Assembly (NCBI GenBank): GCA_036394575.1
Contig: DASWEY010000057.1
Location: forward strand, 1 to 64,000
Direction of reading: 5' to 3'
DNA length: 64,000 nucleotides
From: UKL13-2 sp036394575
Lineage (GTDB): Bacteria > Pseudomonadota > Gammaproteobacteria > Burkholderiales > Usitatibacteraceae
Both the position numbers and the translations under genes were made by a program. Shown piece after piece: positions 17,661 to 26,863 of the stretch. Below the pieces are notes generated by a model. The model was given only the letters and a program-made list of their open reading frames with translations, had not been told where the DNA came from and searched no databases. How positions within the stretch are numbered: position 1 is the first letter of the stretch; each line of letters opens with the position of its first letter.

Positions 17661-18965
17661 ATGACCGGCAAGATCGCTGCCAAGTTATCAGACATCCAGT
17701 CTCTGCAGGCAGAGCGGCTCAGCCCTGAAGAAAAGCTTTCGGGCGATATGCTGCTGTTCTCCACCGGGCTGATGATGTTTGCTTCGGTGCTGTGGCTGGC
17801 GGTCTATTGGAGTTTCGGTCAGCGCTTCTCGACTCTGATCCCGCTGACCTTCCAGTTCATATCGGTTTGCACCATTGTCTTCTACCTGAAGACCCGCAAG
17901 CTGGCGCCGTTCTGCCTGATGCAGCTCTCGCTGTTCCTGTTCACCCCGTTCGTGCTGCAATGGTCGATCGGCAATTTCGTCAACGCCAGCGGGGTCTCGC
18001 TGTGGGCGCTGCTGGCACCGGTGGGCGCGATCGTGATCATGGGCACCAAGGAGTCGGTGCCCTGGTTCATCGCCTATATTTTCATGACCGCCATGTCGGG
18101 CATGTTTGACTATCAGCTCGGGCTCGATGTAAAACAGCTCGATTCGAAGACGGTGGCGGTTTTCTTCGTGCTGAATTTCGTGTCGATCTCGGCCATGGTG
18201 TATGTACTGCTCTGGTATTTCACCCGCGAGAAAACCAAGTTGCGCGAGGCGATCGAGGCGCAGACCCATGCGGTCGAAACCGAAAAAGAATTGTCGGAGC
18301 GTCTGCTGCTGAATATCCTGCCGGCGCCGATCGCCGATCGCCTGAAACGCCAGGAAACCAATATCGCCGACGGCCATGCCGATGTGACCGTGATGTTTGC
18401 CGACATCGTCGATTTCACCCATATGTCGGAGGAAATGTCGCCGAACGAGACGGTGCACTTGCTGAACGATATATTCTCGGAATTCGACAATCTCGCCGAA
18501 AGATACGGCATCGAAAAGATCAAGACGGTGGGTGATGCCTATATGGCCGCCGGCGGCCTGCGCGGTCGCAGCGGCGTAGGCGCGGGCGGCGACACGGGCA
18601 TCGGCCTGAATTACGTCGATGCGATGGCGGATATCAGCCTGGAGATGCTCGCCTTCGTCTCTCGCTATGTGGCGCCCAATGGGCAGCGGCTGAGCCTGCG
18701 CATCGGCCTGGCGACCGGCCCGGTGGTGGCCGGGGTGATCGGACGCCGCAAATTCAGCTACGACCTGTGGGGCGACACCGTCAACGTGGCGAGCCGCATG
18801 TGCTCGGAAGCGCACGCCGACCACACCCAGGTGGACGCGGTAACCTATCGGCGCCTGCACAATCGATACGTGTTCGATACCGTGCAGCAGATACACGTGA
18901 AGGGCAAAGGGCCGATGCAGGTTTACAATCTGCTGGGCAAGATAGTGCCGGGCGCAGTGACGTAA
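17661..18965 (+). CDS. Membrane-anchored class III adenylate cyclase
   Basis: A 434-residue protein with about six membrane helices in residues 28-195, a short coiled stretch (REKTKLREAIEAQTHAVETE), then a class III cyclase domain. Metal aspartates appear in MFADIVDFTHMSEEM and TVGDAYMAAGG. The purine-specifying Lys (IKTVGD) and Asp (DLWGDTVNVASRM) favour ATP over GTP as substrate, and the Asn/Arg of NVASRM stabilise the transition state. A Gly-rich insert (GRSGVGAGGDTG) follows the second metal site. Standalone gene; the signal sensed is unknown. Confidence 0.88.
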   Translation: MTGKIAAKLSDIQSLQAERLSPEEKLSGDMLLFSTGLMMFASVLWLAVYWSFGQRFSTLIPLTFQFISVCTIVFYLKTRKLAPFCLMQLSLFLFTPFVLQWSIGNFVNASGVSLWALLAPVGAIVIMGTKESVPWFIAYIFMTAMSGMFDYQLGLDVKQLDSKTVAVFFVLNFVSISAMVYVLLWYFTREKTKLREAIEAQTHAVETEKELSERLLLNILPAPIADRLKRQETNIADGHADVTVMFADIVDFTHMSEEMSPNETVHLLNDIFSEFDNLAERYGIEKIKTVGDAYMAAGGLRGRSGVGAGGDTGIGLNYVDAMADISLEMLAFVSRYVAPNGQRLSLRIGLATGPVVAGVIGRRKFSYDLWGDTVNVASRMCSEAHADHTQVDAVTYRRLHNRYVFDTVQQIHVKGKGPMQVYNLLGKIVPGAVT

Positions 18966-19060
18966 AAAATGATTTCATTTAACGACGGCAACACGCCGCG
19001 CTAGCTGTCTCGCGCGATGAGTCGCGAAGTACCTGCGTTGTCGGCGTAGAGGAGCCTTGC

Positions 19061-20365
19061 TTGAGTTCGCCCGTATCACCTTCCCCCGCTTCCGATCCGC
19101 AGAACGTGCGCTCGGAAGGAAGCCAGCCGCAGAATGCGCGGCTGCCGGGAATTGCCCTCGTGCTGCAGGGTGGCGGTGCGCGCGCCGCCTACCAGGTGGG
19201 CGTGCTCAAGGCCCTGTCGGAAATCCTCGGCCACCCTGTTGCCAATCCCTTCCCGATCATTGCCGGCACCTCGGCGGGCGCGATCAATGCAGCGGTGCTG
19301 GCGGTGCATGCCGACAACTTCGCCAAGGGCGTCGAGACCCTGGTGAATGTCTGGAGCCGGTTTTCGCCCGACCAGGTGTATCGCACCGATTTCCCAGGGG
19401 TGGCGCGCAACAGCGTCAAATGGCTGTCGGCGCTGATATTCGGCGCCATGACCAAGAATCGAAAGATTTCGCTGTTCGACAATTCCCCGCTGTTCACGCT
19501 GCTCAAGAACCATGTCGATGTGGAGCGCATCGATCGGCATATCGAGTCGGGCGTGCTGCGCGCCGTATCGGTTACGGCCTCGGGTTATACCTCGGGACAG
19601 AACTGCGCGTTTTTCCAGGGCGCGCCCGAACTGAACGGCTGGAAACGCTCGCTGCGCGTCGGCATCCGCGTCAAACAGTTGAGCGTGGAGCACCTCATGG
19701 CCTCGGCGGCGATTCCGTTCGCGTTCCCGGCCATCAAGATCAATCGCGAATATTTCGGCGATGGTTCGATCCGGCAAATGGCGCCGGTGAGCCCGGCCCT
19801 GCACCTGGGCGCCGAGCGGGTGTTCGTGGTCGGCACCGCCAAGCTGGTCAAGGAGGCGCCGGATCGCACCAGCGGCGACAGCTATCCCTCGCTGGCGCAG
19901 ATCGCCGGCCACGCCATGTCCAGCATCTTCCTCGATACGCTGGCCGTGGATATCGAACGCCTGCTGCGCATTAACACCACTCTCAAGATGGTCGATGAGG
20001 CCAAGATGAAGGCCTCGGGCGGCCAGTTGCATCATGTCGATGTCTGCGTTGCCTGCCCGAACGAGCCGCTGGATGTGCTCGCGCACAAACATGTTCACGA
20101 CCTGCCCTGGACGATACGCTTCCTGATGCGCTCGATCGGCGCCATGCGCAAGGGCGGCGCCACCCTGGCGAGTTATCTGCTGTTCGACCGTGGCTACTGC
20201 GGTGCGCTGATCGACATGGGCTATCGCGACCTGATGGCGCGACGCGACGAGATCGCGGTGTTTTTCGATGCCAATGCCTGCCCGGTTCCTGCGGAGATGC
20301 CGATTCCCAATTTCGATCCCGTCAGCACCACACAGTTTGAAGCGGCCAGGCATGCCCGGCAGTGA
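19061..20365 (+). CDS. Patatin-like phospholipase
   Basis: A 434-residue lipid acyl hydrolase starting at TTG (19061) with GAGGAG six bases upstream. The patatin core shows the oxyanion loop LQGGGARAAYQVGVLKAL, nucleophile motif AGTSAGAINAA and the dyad Asp in DGSIRQMAP. No signal peptide is seen, so it is probably cytosolic or membrane-associated. The stop lies 14 bases inside the following thioesterase gene, suggesting co-translation and a joint role in acyl-chain turnover. Confidence 0.88.
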   Translation: MSSPVSPSPASDPQNVRSEGSQPQNARLPGIALVLQGGGARAAYQVGVLKALSEILGHPVANPFPIIAGTSAGAINAAVLAVHADNFAKGVETLVNVWSRFSPDQVYRTDFPGVARNSVKWLSALIFGAMTKNRKISLFDNSPLFTLLKNHVDVERIDRHIESGVLRAVSVTASGYTSGQNCAFFQGAPELNGWKRSLRVGIRVKQLSVEHLMASAAIPFAFPAIKINREYFGDGSIRQMAPVSPALHLGAERVFVVGTAKLVKEAPDRTSGDSYPSLAQIAGHAMSSIFLDTLAVDIERLLRINTTLKMVDEAKMKASGGQLHHVDVCVACPNEPLDVLAHKHVHDLPWTIRFLMRSIGAMRKGGATLASYLLFDRGYCGALIDMGYRDLMARRDEIAVFFDANACPVPAEMPIPNFDPVSTTQFEAARHARQ

Positions 20366-20825
20366 ACCGGGCGTCGGCGAAGACAAGACACAGCGTCCGC
20401 GGCCGGCCACCCGCAGCATGTTCCGCCATTTCTCGCCGCTGCAGACGCGCTGGTCGGACAACGACAACTACGGACACATCAACAATGTCGTTTATTACGC
20501 CTATTTCGATACGGTCGTGAATGACTATCTGATTTCACGCGGTGCGCTCGATGTCGCCCATGGCGCGGTGATCGGCCTGGTGGTGGAAACCGGTTGTCAC
20601 TACTTTGCCGCGGCCGCGTTTCCGGAAACGCTGGAAGCCGGCCTGCGCGTCGCGCAGATCGGAAATTCAAGCGTGCGTTACGAGATCGCGATTTTTCGCG
20701 GCGCCGACGATGCGGCGATTGCGCAAGGACATTTTGTGCATGTTTATGTCAACCGCCTGACGCGGCGACCGGCGCCGCTGCCCGACAATTTGCGCGCCGC
20801 TGCGGCAGCCTTGCAACCTGCTTAA
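20352..20825 (+). CDS. Hotdog-fold acyl-CoA thioesterase
   Basis: A 4HBT-type thioesterase. The family signature RWSDNDNYGHINNVVYYAYF contains the catalytic Asp. It begins inside the patatin gene (ATG at 20352), giving 157 residues; a second ATG at 20418 (MFRHFSP) would give a protein closer to the usual 135-residue length. A long upstream in-frame extension is rejected because it overlaps the patatin gene by more. The substrate is probably an acyl-CoA. Confidence 0.85.
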   Translation: MPGSEPGVGEDKTQRPRPATRSMFRHFSPLQTRWSDNDNYGHINNVVYYAYFDTVVNDYLISRGALDVAHGAVIGLVVETGCHYFAAAAFPETLEAGLRVAQIGNSSVRYEIAIFRGADDAAIAQGHFVHVYVNRLTRRPAPLPDNLRAAAAALQPA

Positions 20826-20830
20826 GAACA

Positions 20831-20902
20831 CGTAGAACGCCATTTGGCGCGCCTTTCGGAGAAAAAATTCATCGAACACCGCGCCAATGCTGGGGTTTGC
20901 AT
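20831..20902 (+). repeat. Dispersed palindromic element, copy B
   Basis: Begins CGTAGAACGCCATTTGGCGC and ends CCGCGCCAATGCTGGGG, nearly the same as copy A. It fills the gap between the convergent thioesterase and esterase genes, five bases after the thioesterase stop. The outer TTGGCGCG and CGCGCCAA arms are complementary. Confidence 0.65.
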
Positions 20903-20930
20903 TTTTTATCCTGGGTCCAGGCCGGCAGGA

Positions 20931-21617
20931 TCAGGCCAGCAATATGCGCGATTTAAAGCGCGCTGCAAGCCACTCGCCGATGCGCTCGACTTCCTCGGCG
21001 CAGACCGAGTGCGGCATTGGGTATTCCTGCCAGTCGACTTTGTAGCCATTGGCGGCGAGTGCGTCGCGGGAGCTGCGCGCCAGGGCCAGCGGCACGACCG
21101 GGTCCTGCGTGCCATGCACCATCAGGATGGGGATATGGGCATTGGCGATGGTCTTCTCGCGCGCCAGCGAATCGCCAAGCGTGAGATAGGTGGACAGCGC
21201 CAAAATGCCCGCCAGCGCATGTTTGTTGCGCAGGCCGGCCTGCAAGGCGACGGCGCCGCCCTGGGAAAATCCGGCGAGGATGATTTTATCGGATGCCACG
21301 CCGCGCGCGATTTCGCGCTCGATCAGGGCATCGATAGCGGCCTGCGATTCGCGGATGCCGGCTTCGTCGGGCCTGCGCTCCAGTTCATCCATGGCAATGT
21401 CGTACCAGCCCGGCATGGCGTGGCCGCCATTGATGGTGATCGGGCGCGTCGGCGCCTGCGGGAAAATGAAGCGCAATGGCAAATCGTCGGCCAGGCCCAG
21501 TTCCCTGACGATGGGCACGAAGTCCCAGCAATCCGCGCCCAGGCCATGCATCCAGATCACGCTGCCTTTGGGGTCGATGCCGGTGGTGAGTTCAATATGC
21601 GGAATGATCGCGGTCAT
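20931..21617 (-). CDS. Phospholipase/carboxylesterase family hydrolase
   Basis: A 228-residue cytoplasmic alpha/beta hydrolase of the carboxylesterase/acyl-protein-thioesterase group. It shows VIWMHGLGADCWDFVPIV, LRFIFPQAPTRPIT, nucleophile motif LAGFSQGGAV, catalytic Asp in VHGTQDPVVPL and catalytic His in YPMPHSVCAEE. Typical length. It is the last gene of the minus-strand run darP-mog-esterase, eight bases after the mog stop. Confidence 0.9.
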   Translation of the reverse strand: MTAIIPHIELTTGIDPKGSVIWMHGLGADCWDFVPIVRELGLADDLPLRFIFPQAPTRPITINGGHAMPGWYDIAMDELERRPDEAGIRESQAAIDALIEREIARGVASDKIILAGFSQGGAVALQAGLRNKHALAGILALSTYLTLGDSLAREKTIANAHIPILMVHGTQDPVVPLALARSSRDALAANGYKVDWQEYPMPHSVCAEEVERIGEWLAARFKSRILLA

Positions 21618-21625
21618 TTTTAGTC

Positions 21626-22234
21626 TCAGGTTCGGGCAGGACGAATGGCGGACTTGGGGCGGAAGGCCTTGATCACGTCGTCATTGGTTTCAAGATAGGG
21701 CCCGCCGATCAGGTCGATGCAATAGGGCACGGCGGCGAAGATGCCGACCTCGACCGATTTACCATTGGCATCCTTGAGGCCTTCAAGCGTTTCCTTGATC
21801 GCCTTGGGTTGTCCGGGCAGGTTGATGATGAGCGTCTGCTTGCGGATCACCGCCACCTGGCGCGACAGGATCGCGGTCGGCACGAATCGCAGCGAGATCT
21901 GGCGCATGCGCTCGCCGAAGCCGTCCATCATCCGGTCGGCAATCGCCAGCGTGGCATCGGGAGTCACATCGCGCGGCGCCGGGCCGGTGCCGCCGGTGGT
22001 CAGCACCAGGGCGCAGCCTTCGATATCGACGAATTCCTTGAGTGTCGCTTCGATCAGCGGCTGCTCGTCGGGGATCACGCGCGAGACGATGCTCAGCGGA
22101 TTCTTGACGGCGGATTGCAGCCACGTCGCCAGTGCCGGCAGGCCCTCGTCCTGATAGACGCCCTTCGAGGCGCGGTCGCTGATCGACAGCAGTCCGATCC
22201 TGGCGGGCTCGTGCGGACTGGTCGCGGCGCTCAT
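21626..22234 (-). CDS. mog: Molybdopterin adenylyltransferase
   Basis: Adenylylates molybdopterin before molybdate insertion. The MoCF-domain motif VLTTGGTGPAPRDVTPDAT is intact, with INLPGQPKAIKETLEG downstream and the N-terminal IGLLSISDRASKGVYQDEGL. The 202-residue length is typical. The start overlaps the darP stop in ATGA. It complements the XdhC and MocA-like genes found 8 kb upstream. Confidence 0.92.
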   Translation of the reverse strand: MSAATSPHEPARIGLLSISDRASKGVYQDEGLPALATWLQSAVKNPLSIVSRVIPDEQPLIEATLKEFVDIEGCALVLTTGGTGPAPRDVTPDATLAIADRMMDGFGERMRQISLRFVPTAILSRQVAVIRKQTLIINLPGQPKAIKETLEGLKDANGKSVEVGIFAAVPYCIDLIGGPYLETNDDVIKAFRPKSAIRPART

Positions 22235-22764
22235 TCGTGGGGAAGCGCTTCGGCAGACTTGGCGCGCTCGACAATATGCTTGTGCAGGGCCTGGTAAAGC
22301 AGGCGGAAATTCTTCGGCGGCCGGTCGTGGGCATGATCGTCGCGCGCGGCGGCAATATGGCGCTCGAGCAGGGCCGGCTCGGCCTGCGGGAATTCGTTGA
22401 CGAAAGCGGCGACGGCGGTGGCATCGGCCATCATCCGTTCGCGCCAGCGCTCGGCCAGGTGATGCAGGGCGGTCTGTTTCTGGTTGGGCGCATTGAGCGC
22501 CTGCAACTGGGCGATGATCGGCGCCGCGTCGATTTCACGCATCAGGCGGCCGATATACTGCATTTGCCGCTTGATGCCGCCATGCTTGCTGACAGGGATG
22601 CGCTTGGCCTCCAGCACCGCCTCCAGCAATTCCTCCGGCAGGGTGAGCTTGCGCAGGGCCTCCGGGGTCAGATCAAACAGTTCCTCGCCCACGGCCTGCA
22701 AAGCCAGCATATCCCGTTTCTTCTGGCTTTTGCTGATAGAATTTTCTTGTTGATCCGAATCCAT
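22231..22764 (-). CDS. darP: Ribosome biogenesis factor DarP (YjgA/DUF615)
   Basis: A 177-residue DUF615 protein that, in E. coli, assists 50S assembly. It shows SKSQKKRDMLALQAVGEEL, KHGGIKRQMQYIGRLMRE and a C-terminal RPPKNFRLLYQALHKHI. The start MDSDQQENS at 22764 is used; an ATG at 22797 would add eleven residues. Divergent from pmbA, a pairing often seen in proteobacteria. Confidence 0.9.
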   Translation of the reverse strand: MDSDQQENSISKSQKKRDMLALQAVGEELFDLTPEALRKLTLPEELLEAVLEAKRIPVSKHGGIKRQMQYIGRLMREIDAAPIIAQLQALNAPNQKQTALHHLAERWRERMMADATAVAAFVNEFPQAEPALLERHIAAARDDHAHDRPPKNFRLLYQALHKHIVERAKSAEALPHE

Positions 22765-22858
22765 CGTGCTTTTCTTCCCGGGCGCGTCATTGCGCATGTC
22801 GTTTAGCGCAAGCCTTCTTGCCAAGTCCCGCATTTTACTCCACCCCGAGCCTCTATCC

Positions 22859-24214
22859 GTGATCGAAACCGTCAATCCCGCCATTGCCGACAGCCCATCC
22901 AGTTCATTGCGCGATCTGGCCGCGTTCGCGCTGGAGCGCGCCAAAGCCCAGGGTGCCACGGCCGCCGATGTGGAAATTTCGACATCGGTCGGCCAGAGCG
23001 TGACGGTGCGGCTGGGTGAAGTGGAGACCATCGAACACAATCGCGACAAGGGCCTGGGGGTCACCGTCTACCTCGGTCAGCAGCGCGGCAATGCCTCGAC
23101 CACCGATCTGTCGCGCGTCGCCATTGAGCGCACCGTGGCCGCGGCGCTGGCGATCGCCAAATACACCGCCGCCGATGAGTTTTCCGGGCTGGCCGACCCG
23201 GCCCGCCTGGCCGTCGCCCCCTTTCCCGAGCTGTCGCTGTACCATCCCTGGGCCTTGAGCGTGGAAGCGGCTACCGATCTCGCCAAGCGTATGGAGGCCG
23301 CCGCCTTCGCGGTCGACAAGCGGATCAACAACTCCGAAGGCGCCTCGATATCGACTTACGAGTCCGACTTCATTTATGCCAATTCCCTGGGCTTCACGGG
23401 CGGGTACCCGACCTCCCGCCACAGCGCCAGCGTATCGATGATCGCCGGCGCCGACGACGGCATGCAGCGCGATTACTGGTACACCGTCGCGCGCGGCGAG
23501 GAGATGATGGAATCGGCCGAGGCGATCGGCCGCAAGGCCGGCGAGCGCACCGTGGCGCGGCTGGGCGCGAAGCGCGCGCCCACAGGCGAGGTGCCGGTGC
23601 TGTTCGACGCGACCGTGGCCTCGGGCCTGATCGGCAGTTTTGTTGGCGCCGTCAGCGGCTCCTCACTGTATCGCAAGGCAAGCTTTCTGCTCGACGCCAT
23701 GGGGCGGCAGGTGTTTTCGCCGATTATTTCAATTTACGAAGACCCCTTTCTGGTGGCGGGTCTCGCCAGCGGTCCCTTCGACAGCGAGGGTGTCGCCACG
23801 GCGGCGCGCCATGTGGTCAGCGATGGCGTGGTCAACGGCTATTTTCTGTCGAGCTACTCGGGACGCAAGCTGGGCTTGCCGACCACCGGCAATGCCGGCG
23901 GCAATCACAATCTGATCGTCACGCCCGGTGAACTGGACTTTGCCGGCCTGGTCAGAAAGATGCATCGCGGCTTTGTGGTGACCGAGATGATGGGGCAGGG
24001 CGTGAACACGGTCACGGGCGACTACTCGCGTGGTGCCGTCGGCTTCTGGGTGGAAAACGGCGAGATCGCCTATCCGGTCGAAGAGATCACCATTGCCGCC
24101 AATATGAAGGACATGTTCAGGGGCATTATCGCGGTCGGCAAGGATGTATTGACGCTGGGCTCGAAGAGCACGGGTTCGATCCTGGTCGAGCGGATGTCGA
24201 TCGCCGGCGAGTAG
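22859..24214 (+). CDS. pmbA: Metalloprotease PmbA (TldE)
   Basis: Partner of TldD in the TldD/TldE protease that processes small peptides. Family features: VEISTSVGQSVTVRLGEVET, IEHNRDKGLGVTVYLG, GQGVNTVTGDYSRGAVGFWV and the C-terminal IAANMKDMFRGI. As in other TldE members the metal-binding HEXXXH motif of TldD is absent. The GTG at 22859 (IETVNPAIAD follows) is the preferred start; the frame is open further upstream to 22766 but that part is not conserved and reaches the divergent darP start region. TldD is not in the window. Confidence 0.88.
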   Translation: MIETVNPAIADSPSSSLRDLAAFALERAKAQGATAADVEISTSVGQSVTVRLGEVETIEHNRDKGLGVTVYLGQQRGNASTTDLSRVAIERTVAAALAIAKYTAADEFSGLADPARLAVAPFPELSLYHPWALSVEAATDLAKRMEAAAFAVDKRINNSEGASISTYESDFIYANSLGFTGGYPTSRHSASVSMIAGADDGMQRDYWYTVARGEEMMESAEAIGRKAGERTVARLGAKRAPTGEVPVLFDATVASGLIGSFVGAVSGSSLYRKASFLLDAMGRQVFSPIISIYEDPFLVAGLASGPFDSEGVATAARHVVSDGVVNGYFLSSYSGRKLGLPTTGNAGGNHNLIVTPGELDFAGLVRKMHRGFVVTEMMGQGVNTVTGDYSRGAVGFWVENGEIAYPVEEITIAANMKDMFRGIIAVGKDVLTLGSKSTGSILVERMSIAGE

Positions 24215-24265
24215 CCCGCCGCCGCCGTTGGGCGGCTTGATGTTTTTTGCGAGGGGGGATAACAA

Positions 24266-25375
24266 ATGCAACGACGCAAATTCCTGACCCTGTCGGGCGC
24301 CGGCGCCGCGGCAGGCGCGGCCGCACTGCCGGGTTTGGCCGGCGCGCAGGGCGCATTGCCCACCATCAAGTGGCGCATGGCTTCCAGTTTTCCGAAAAGC
24401 CTGGACACGATCTACGGCGCCTCGGAAGGCATTTGCAAGCGCGTCGCCTCGGCCACCGGCGGCAGGTTCCAGATACAGGTGTTCGCGGCCGGCGAAATCG
24501 TTCCGGGCCTCGCGGCGATGGATGCGGTCAAGGACGGCACGGTCGAATGCGCCCATACCGCGCCCTACTACTACTTTGGCAAGGATCCGACCTTCGCCTT
24601 CGGTTGCGCGGTGCCTTTCGGCATGAATGCGCGACAGCAGAACGCCTGGATGTACCAGGGCGGCGGAATGGCGCTGATGCGCGAGTTCTACCGCGACTAC
24701 AACATCATCAATTTCCCGGCCGGCAATACCGGCGCGCAGATGGGCGGCTGGTTCCGCAAGGAGGTCAAAACCCTGGCCGACCTGAAGGGCCTCAAATTCC
24801 GGGTTGCCGGTTTTGCCGGCCGGGTGCTGGCCAGGCTGGGCGTGGTGCCGCTGCAGATTGTCGGCGCCGATATCTATCCCGCACTGGAAAAGGGCGCCAT
24901 CGATGCGGCCGAGTGGGTGGGCCCTTACGACGACGAGAAATTGGGACTGTCGCGAATCGCGAAAAACTATTATTACCCCGGTTGGTGGGAGGGCGGGCCG
25001 GAGCTCGACCTGTTCGTCAATATCAGGCAATGGGAAACGTTGCCGGCCGAATACAAATCGGTGCTGGAAGCGGCCTGTTACGAGGCAAACGTTGAAATGC
25101 TCGCCAAATACGATGCGCTGAATCCGGCGGCCCTGCGCCGTCTGGTGGCCCAGGGCGTGCAGATCAAGCCCTTCAGCCGCGAGATCATGATCGCCTGCCT
25201 GCAAGTGAGTAACGAGGTATTCGAGGAAGAGGCGGGGAAGAATCCGAAATTCAAAAGGGTGTTCGAGTCCTGGAAAAAATTCCGCGATGAGCAGGTACTG
25301 TGGTTTCGCGTGGCCGAGCAGAACTTCGACAATTTCATGGCGGCGGCAAGCCAGATGCCGGCGACAAAAAAATAG
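24266..25375 (+). CDS. TRAP transporter substrate-binding protein (TakP-like)
   Basis: Periplasmic receptor of a tripartite TRAP transporter. The N terminus reads MQRRKFLTLSGAGAAAGAAA, a twin-arginine-like signal. Landmarks are WRMASSFPKSLDTIYG, DLKGLKFRVAGFAGRVL (with the conserved ligand-binding Arg), IDAAEWVGPYDD and YYPGWWEGGPELDLFVN, which match the alpha-keto-acid-binding TakP group. GAGGGGG lies eight bases before the ATG. The likely permease partners are on the other strand at 38598-41129, beyond a lower-GC block. Confidence 0.9.
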   Translation: MQRRKFLTLSGAGAAAGAAALPGLAGAQGALPTIKWRMASSFPKSLDTIYGASEGICKRVASATGGRFQIQVFAAGEIVPGLAAMDAVKDGTVECAHTAPYYYFGKDPTFAFGCAVPFGMNARQQNAWMYQGGGMALMREFYRDYNIINFPAGNTGAQMGGWFRKEVKTLADLKGLKFRVAGFAGRVLARLGVVPLQIVGADIYPALEKGAIDAAEWVGPYDDEKLGLSRIAKNYYYPGWWEGGPELDLFVNIRQWETLPAEYKSVLEAACYEANVEMLAKYDALNPAALRRLVAQGVQIKPFSREIMIACLQVSNEVFEEEAGKNPKFKRVFESWKKFRDEQVLWFRVAEQNFDNFMAAASQMPATKK

Positions 25376-25489
25376 GCCGGCAACGATCTCGCTGCGTGAA
25401 GTGATTCGGCAGCGGGATTCAGGACAATTCAGCATCCAAAAAAAATGCCCCGCGACGGCGTGGCGTTCAAACCAGCTTGTTGAAAGCCT

Positions 25490-25521
25490 AAAAGCCCTCC
25501 CGATAAAAGAGGGCCTTTCTT
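25490..25521 (+). terminator. Terminator downstream of the TRAP binding-protein gene
   Basis: GCCCTC and GAGGGC arms around a nine-base loop are followed by CTTTCTTT, with AAA before the stem. It lies about 115 bases past the TRAP binding-protein stop and also just beyond the convergent regulator gene, so it may act for both directions. Confidence 0.75.
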
Positions 25522-25569
25522 TGCCAGCCTGCGAATGTGCTCCGAATTTAGATGTGTATGGGCAAGATT

Positions 25570-26781
25570 TCACGGCTTCATGTTTGGCGACTCTTGCTTG
25601 GGAAGTGGCCCGACATAAGTTGAGTGAGTCCTGATAAGCTCGTTCTCATGAAATTGTTCCATTGCGTGCGCTATCCAGCCTACAACACGGCCGACAGAAC
25701 TTATGCCAAGCTCTTCTCCGTGCATACCGAGGCGATTGCCGATAAAAACGGCCGGCACAATGAATTCCATGGATTTTCTCGAAGCGTCTCGCGCAGTTGC
25801 TTCAGCTGTGATGAGTCGCTGGAAAATGCGGTCACCGTGCAATCGCTCGCGCAATGCGCCCATGATTGCCGTAGTGCGTGGATCCGGTCGATCAACGCTT
25901 ATGTTGAATCCGGGCAACGATTCGCCGTTGCGCAATCGTTGAACAATCGGGATGCTTCCGTCGTTGCTTGACAGAATTTCTTGCAGTAGCCGCGAAACCG
26001 CACCAAAGCGCTCAGCAAAGATACGTTGTCCTTGCGATGCGATTAATCCCGTGGTGATAGCTTGGTAAGGTGTTACGCCAACGTTGGCCACTGCGCGCAC
26101 CGCATAGGTGATTGCGTCAAATTCGTGATCTGCCGACAGAACAAGCAATCTGCGGATGATTTCACCAAAGCCCGCGGGCGCTTTTAACGCCTTCGCAAGA
26201 AACTGATGCAACGGTTGGGCAGTCGGCTTATTGACCTTGCCTACAAGGGCTGCGTACCAGCGTAGCGCGTCGGCTCCTGTACGTGCAAAGCCTTGCGGCG
26301 ACAAATCGTAGGAGCGCGGGTTTGTGCGTTCGAGCATTGGAAGCAGTGCAAAGGCGCACTCACGGGTTGTCATTCCTTCAAGATTGGTTTGAAAGTGCAA
26401 CCACGTATCGGGTGCCGCGGGAGGCGGCACGCTGAACAGCGCCGACTCATCAATTTGCCAAAGCAATGCTGCCACTGACTCAATGGTCGAGCGTTCCGAC
26501 ATTGCAATTGCATCGTGACCGCGAAAATATAGACCGCCCTCAGTAATAAGCGTGATCTTTGAATGGGTTGCCAGCGGCGTCTGAGGCGCGAGCAAGTCAG
26601 TGTCGGTCAGCTTGCCCGACAGCCGATCAATGTCGGCCTTCCAGTATCGACGCTTCCGCGAACCATCAATGGTTTCCGAGCGAACGCGCTTGCGGCTCAC
26701 GTAGGCATAAAGGGTTGCCACACTTACCCGGAGCTGCCTGGCAGCTTCTTCTGCAGTGAGATACAGATTTTTGTCATTCAT
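25570..26781 (-). CDS. MerR-type HTH protein fused to a citrate-synthase-like domain
   Basis: A 403-residue protein. Residues 7-50 form a DNA-binding helix-turn-helix (YLTAEEAARQLRVSVATLYA). The rest follows the citrate synthase fold: ADHEFDAITYAVRAVAN at 217-233 and GRVVGWIAHAMEQF at 364-377, with IRTHSTYVG near the end. The catalytic His of the HGG motif, expected about 252-257, is replaced by QRIFAE. The second catalytic His region reads GFNISVDRPDPR. The catalytic Asp position reads SMEF. It is therefore probably a metabolite- or CoA-ester-sensing regulator and not a synthase. It is divergent from the TonB receptor gene. Confidence 0.85.
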   Translation of the reverse strand: MNDKNLYLTAEEAARQLRVSVATLYAYVSRKRVRSETIDGSRKRRYWKADIDRLSGKLTDTDLLAPQTPLATHSKITLITEGGLYFRGHDAIAMSERSTIESVAALLWQIDESALFSVPPPAAPDTWLHFQTNLEGMTTRECAFALLPMLERTNPRSYDLSPQGFARTGADALRWYAALVGKVNKPTAQPLHQFLAKALKAPAGFGEIIRRLLVLSADHEFDAITYAVRAVANVGVTPYQAITTGLIASQGQRIFAERFGAVSRLLQEILSSNDGSIPIVQRLRNGESLPGFNISVDRPDPRTTAIMGALRERLHGDRIFQRLITAEATARDASRKSMEFIVPAVFIGNRLGMHGEELGISSVGRVVGWIAHAMEQFHENELIRTHSTYVGPLPKQESPNMKP

Positions 26782-26798
26782 GCGCTTAATTATTGATA

Positions 26799-26815
26799 TT
26801 GATAAAAATTATCAA
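26799..26815. promoter_or_regulatory. Palindrome in the regulator/TonB-receptor divergent promoter region
   Basis: Perfect arms TTGATAA and TTATCAA with a 3-base spacer, 18 bases upstream of the regulator start. It shares the TTGAT/ATCAA half-sites with a second inverted repeat 49 bases away, so both are candidate operators. Confidence 0.5.
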
Positions 26816-26863
26816 GATTGACAATGGTATGACATCGCCGTAAATTTCTCAACTATTATATAT

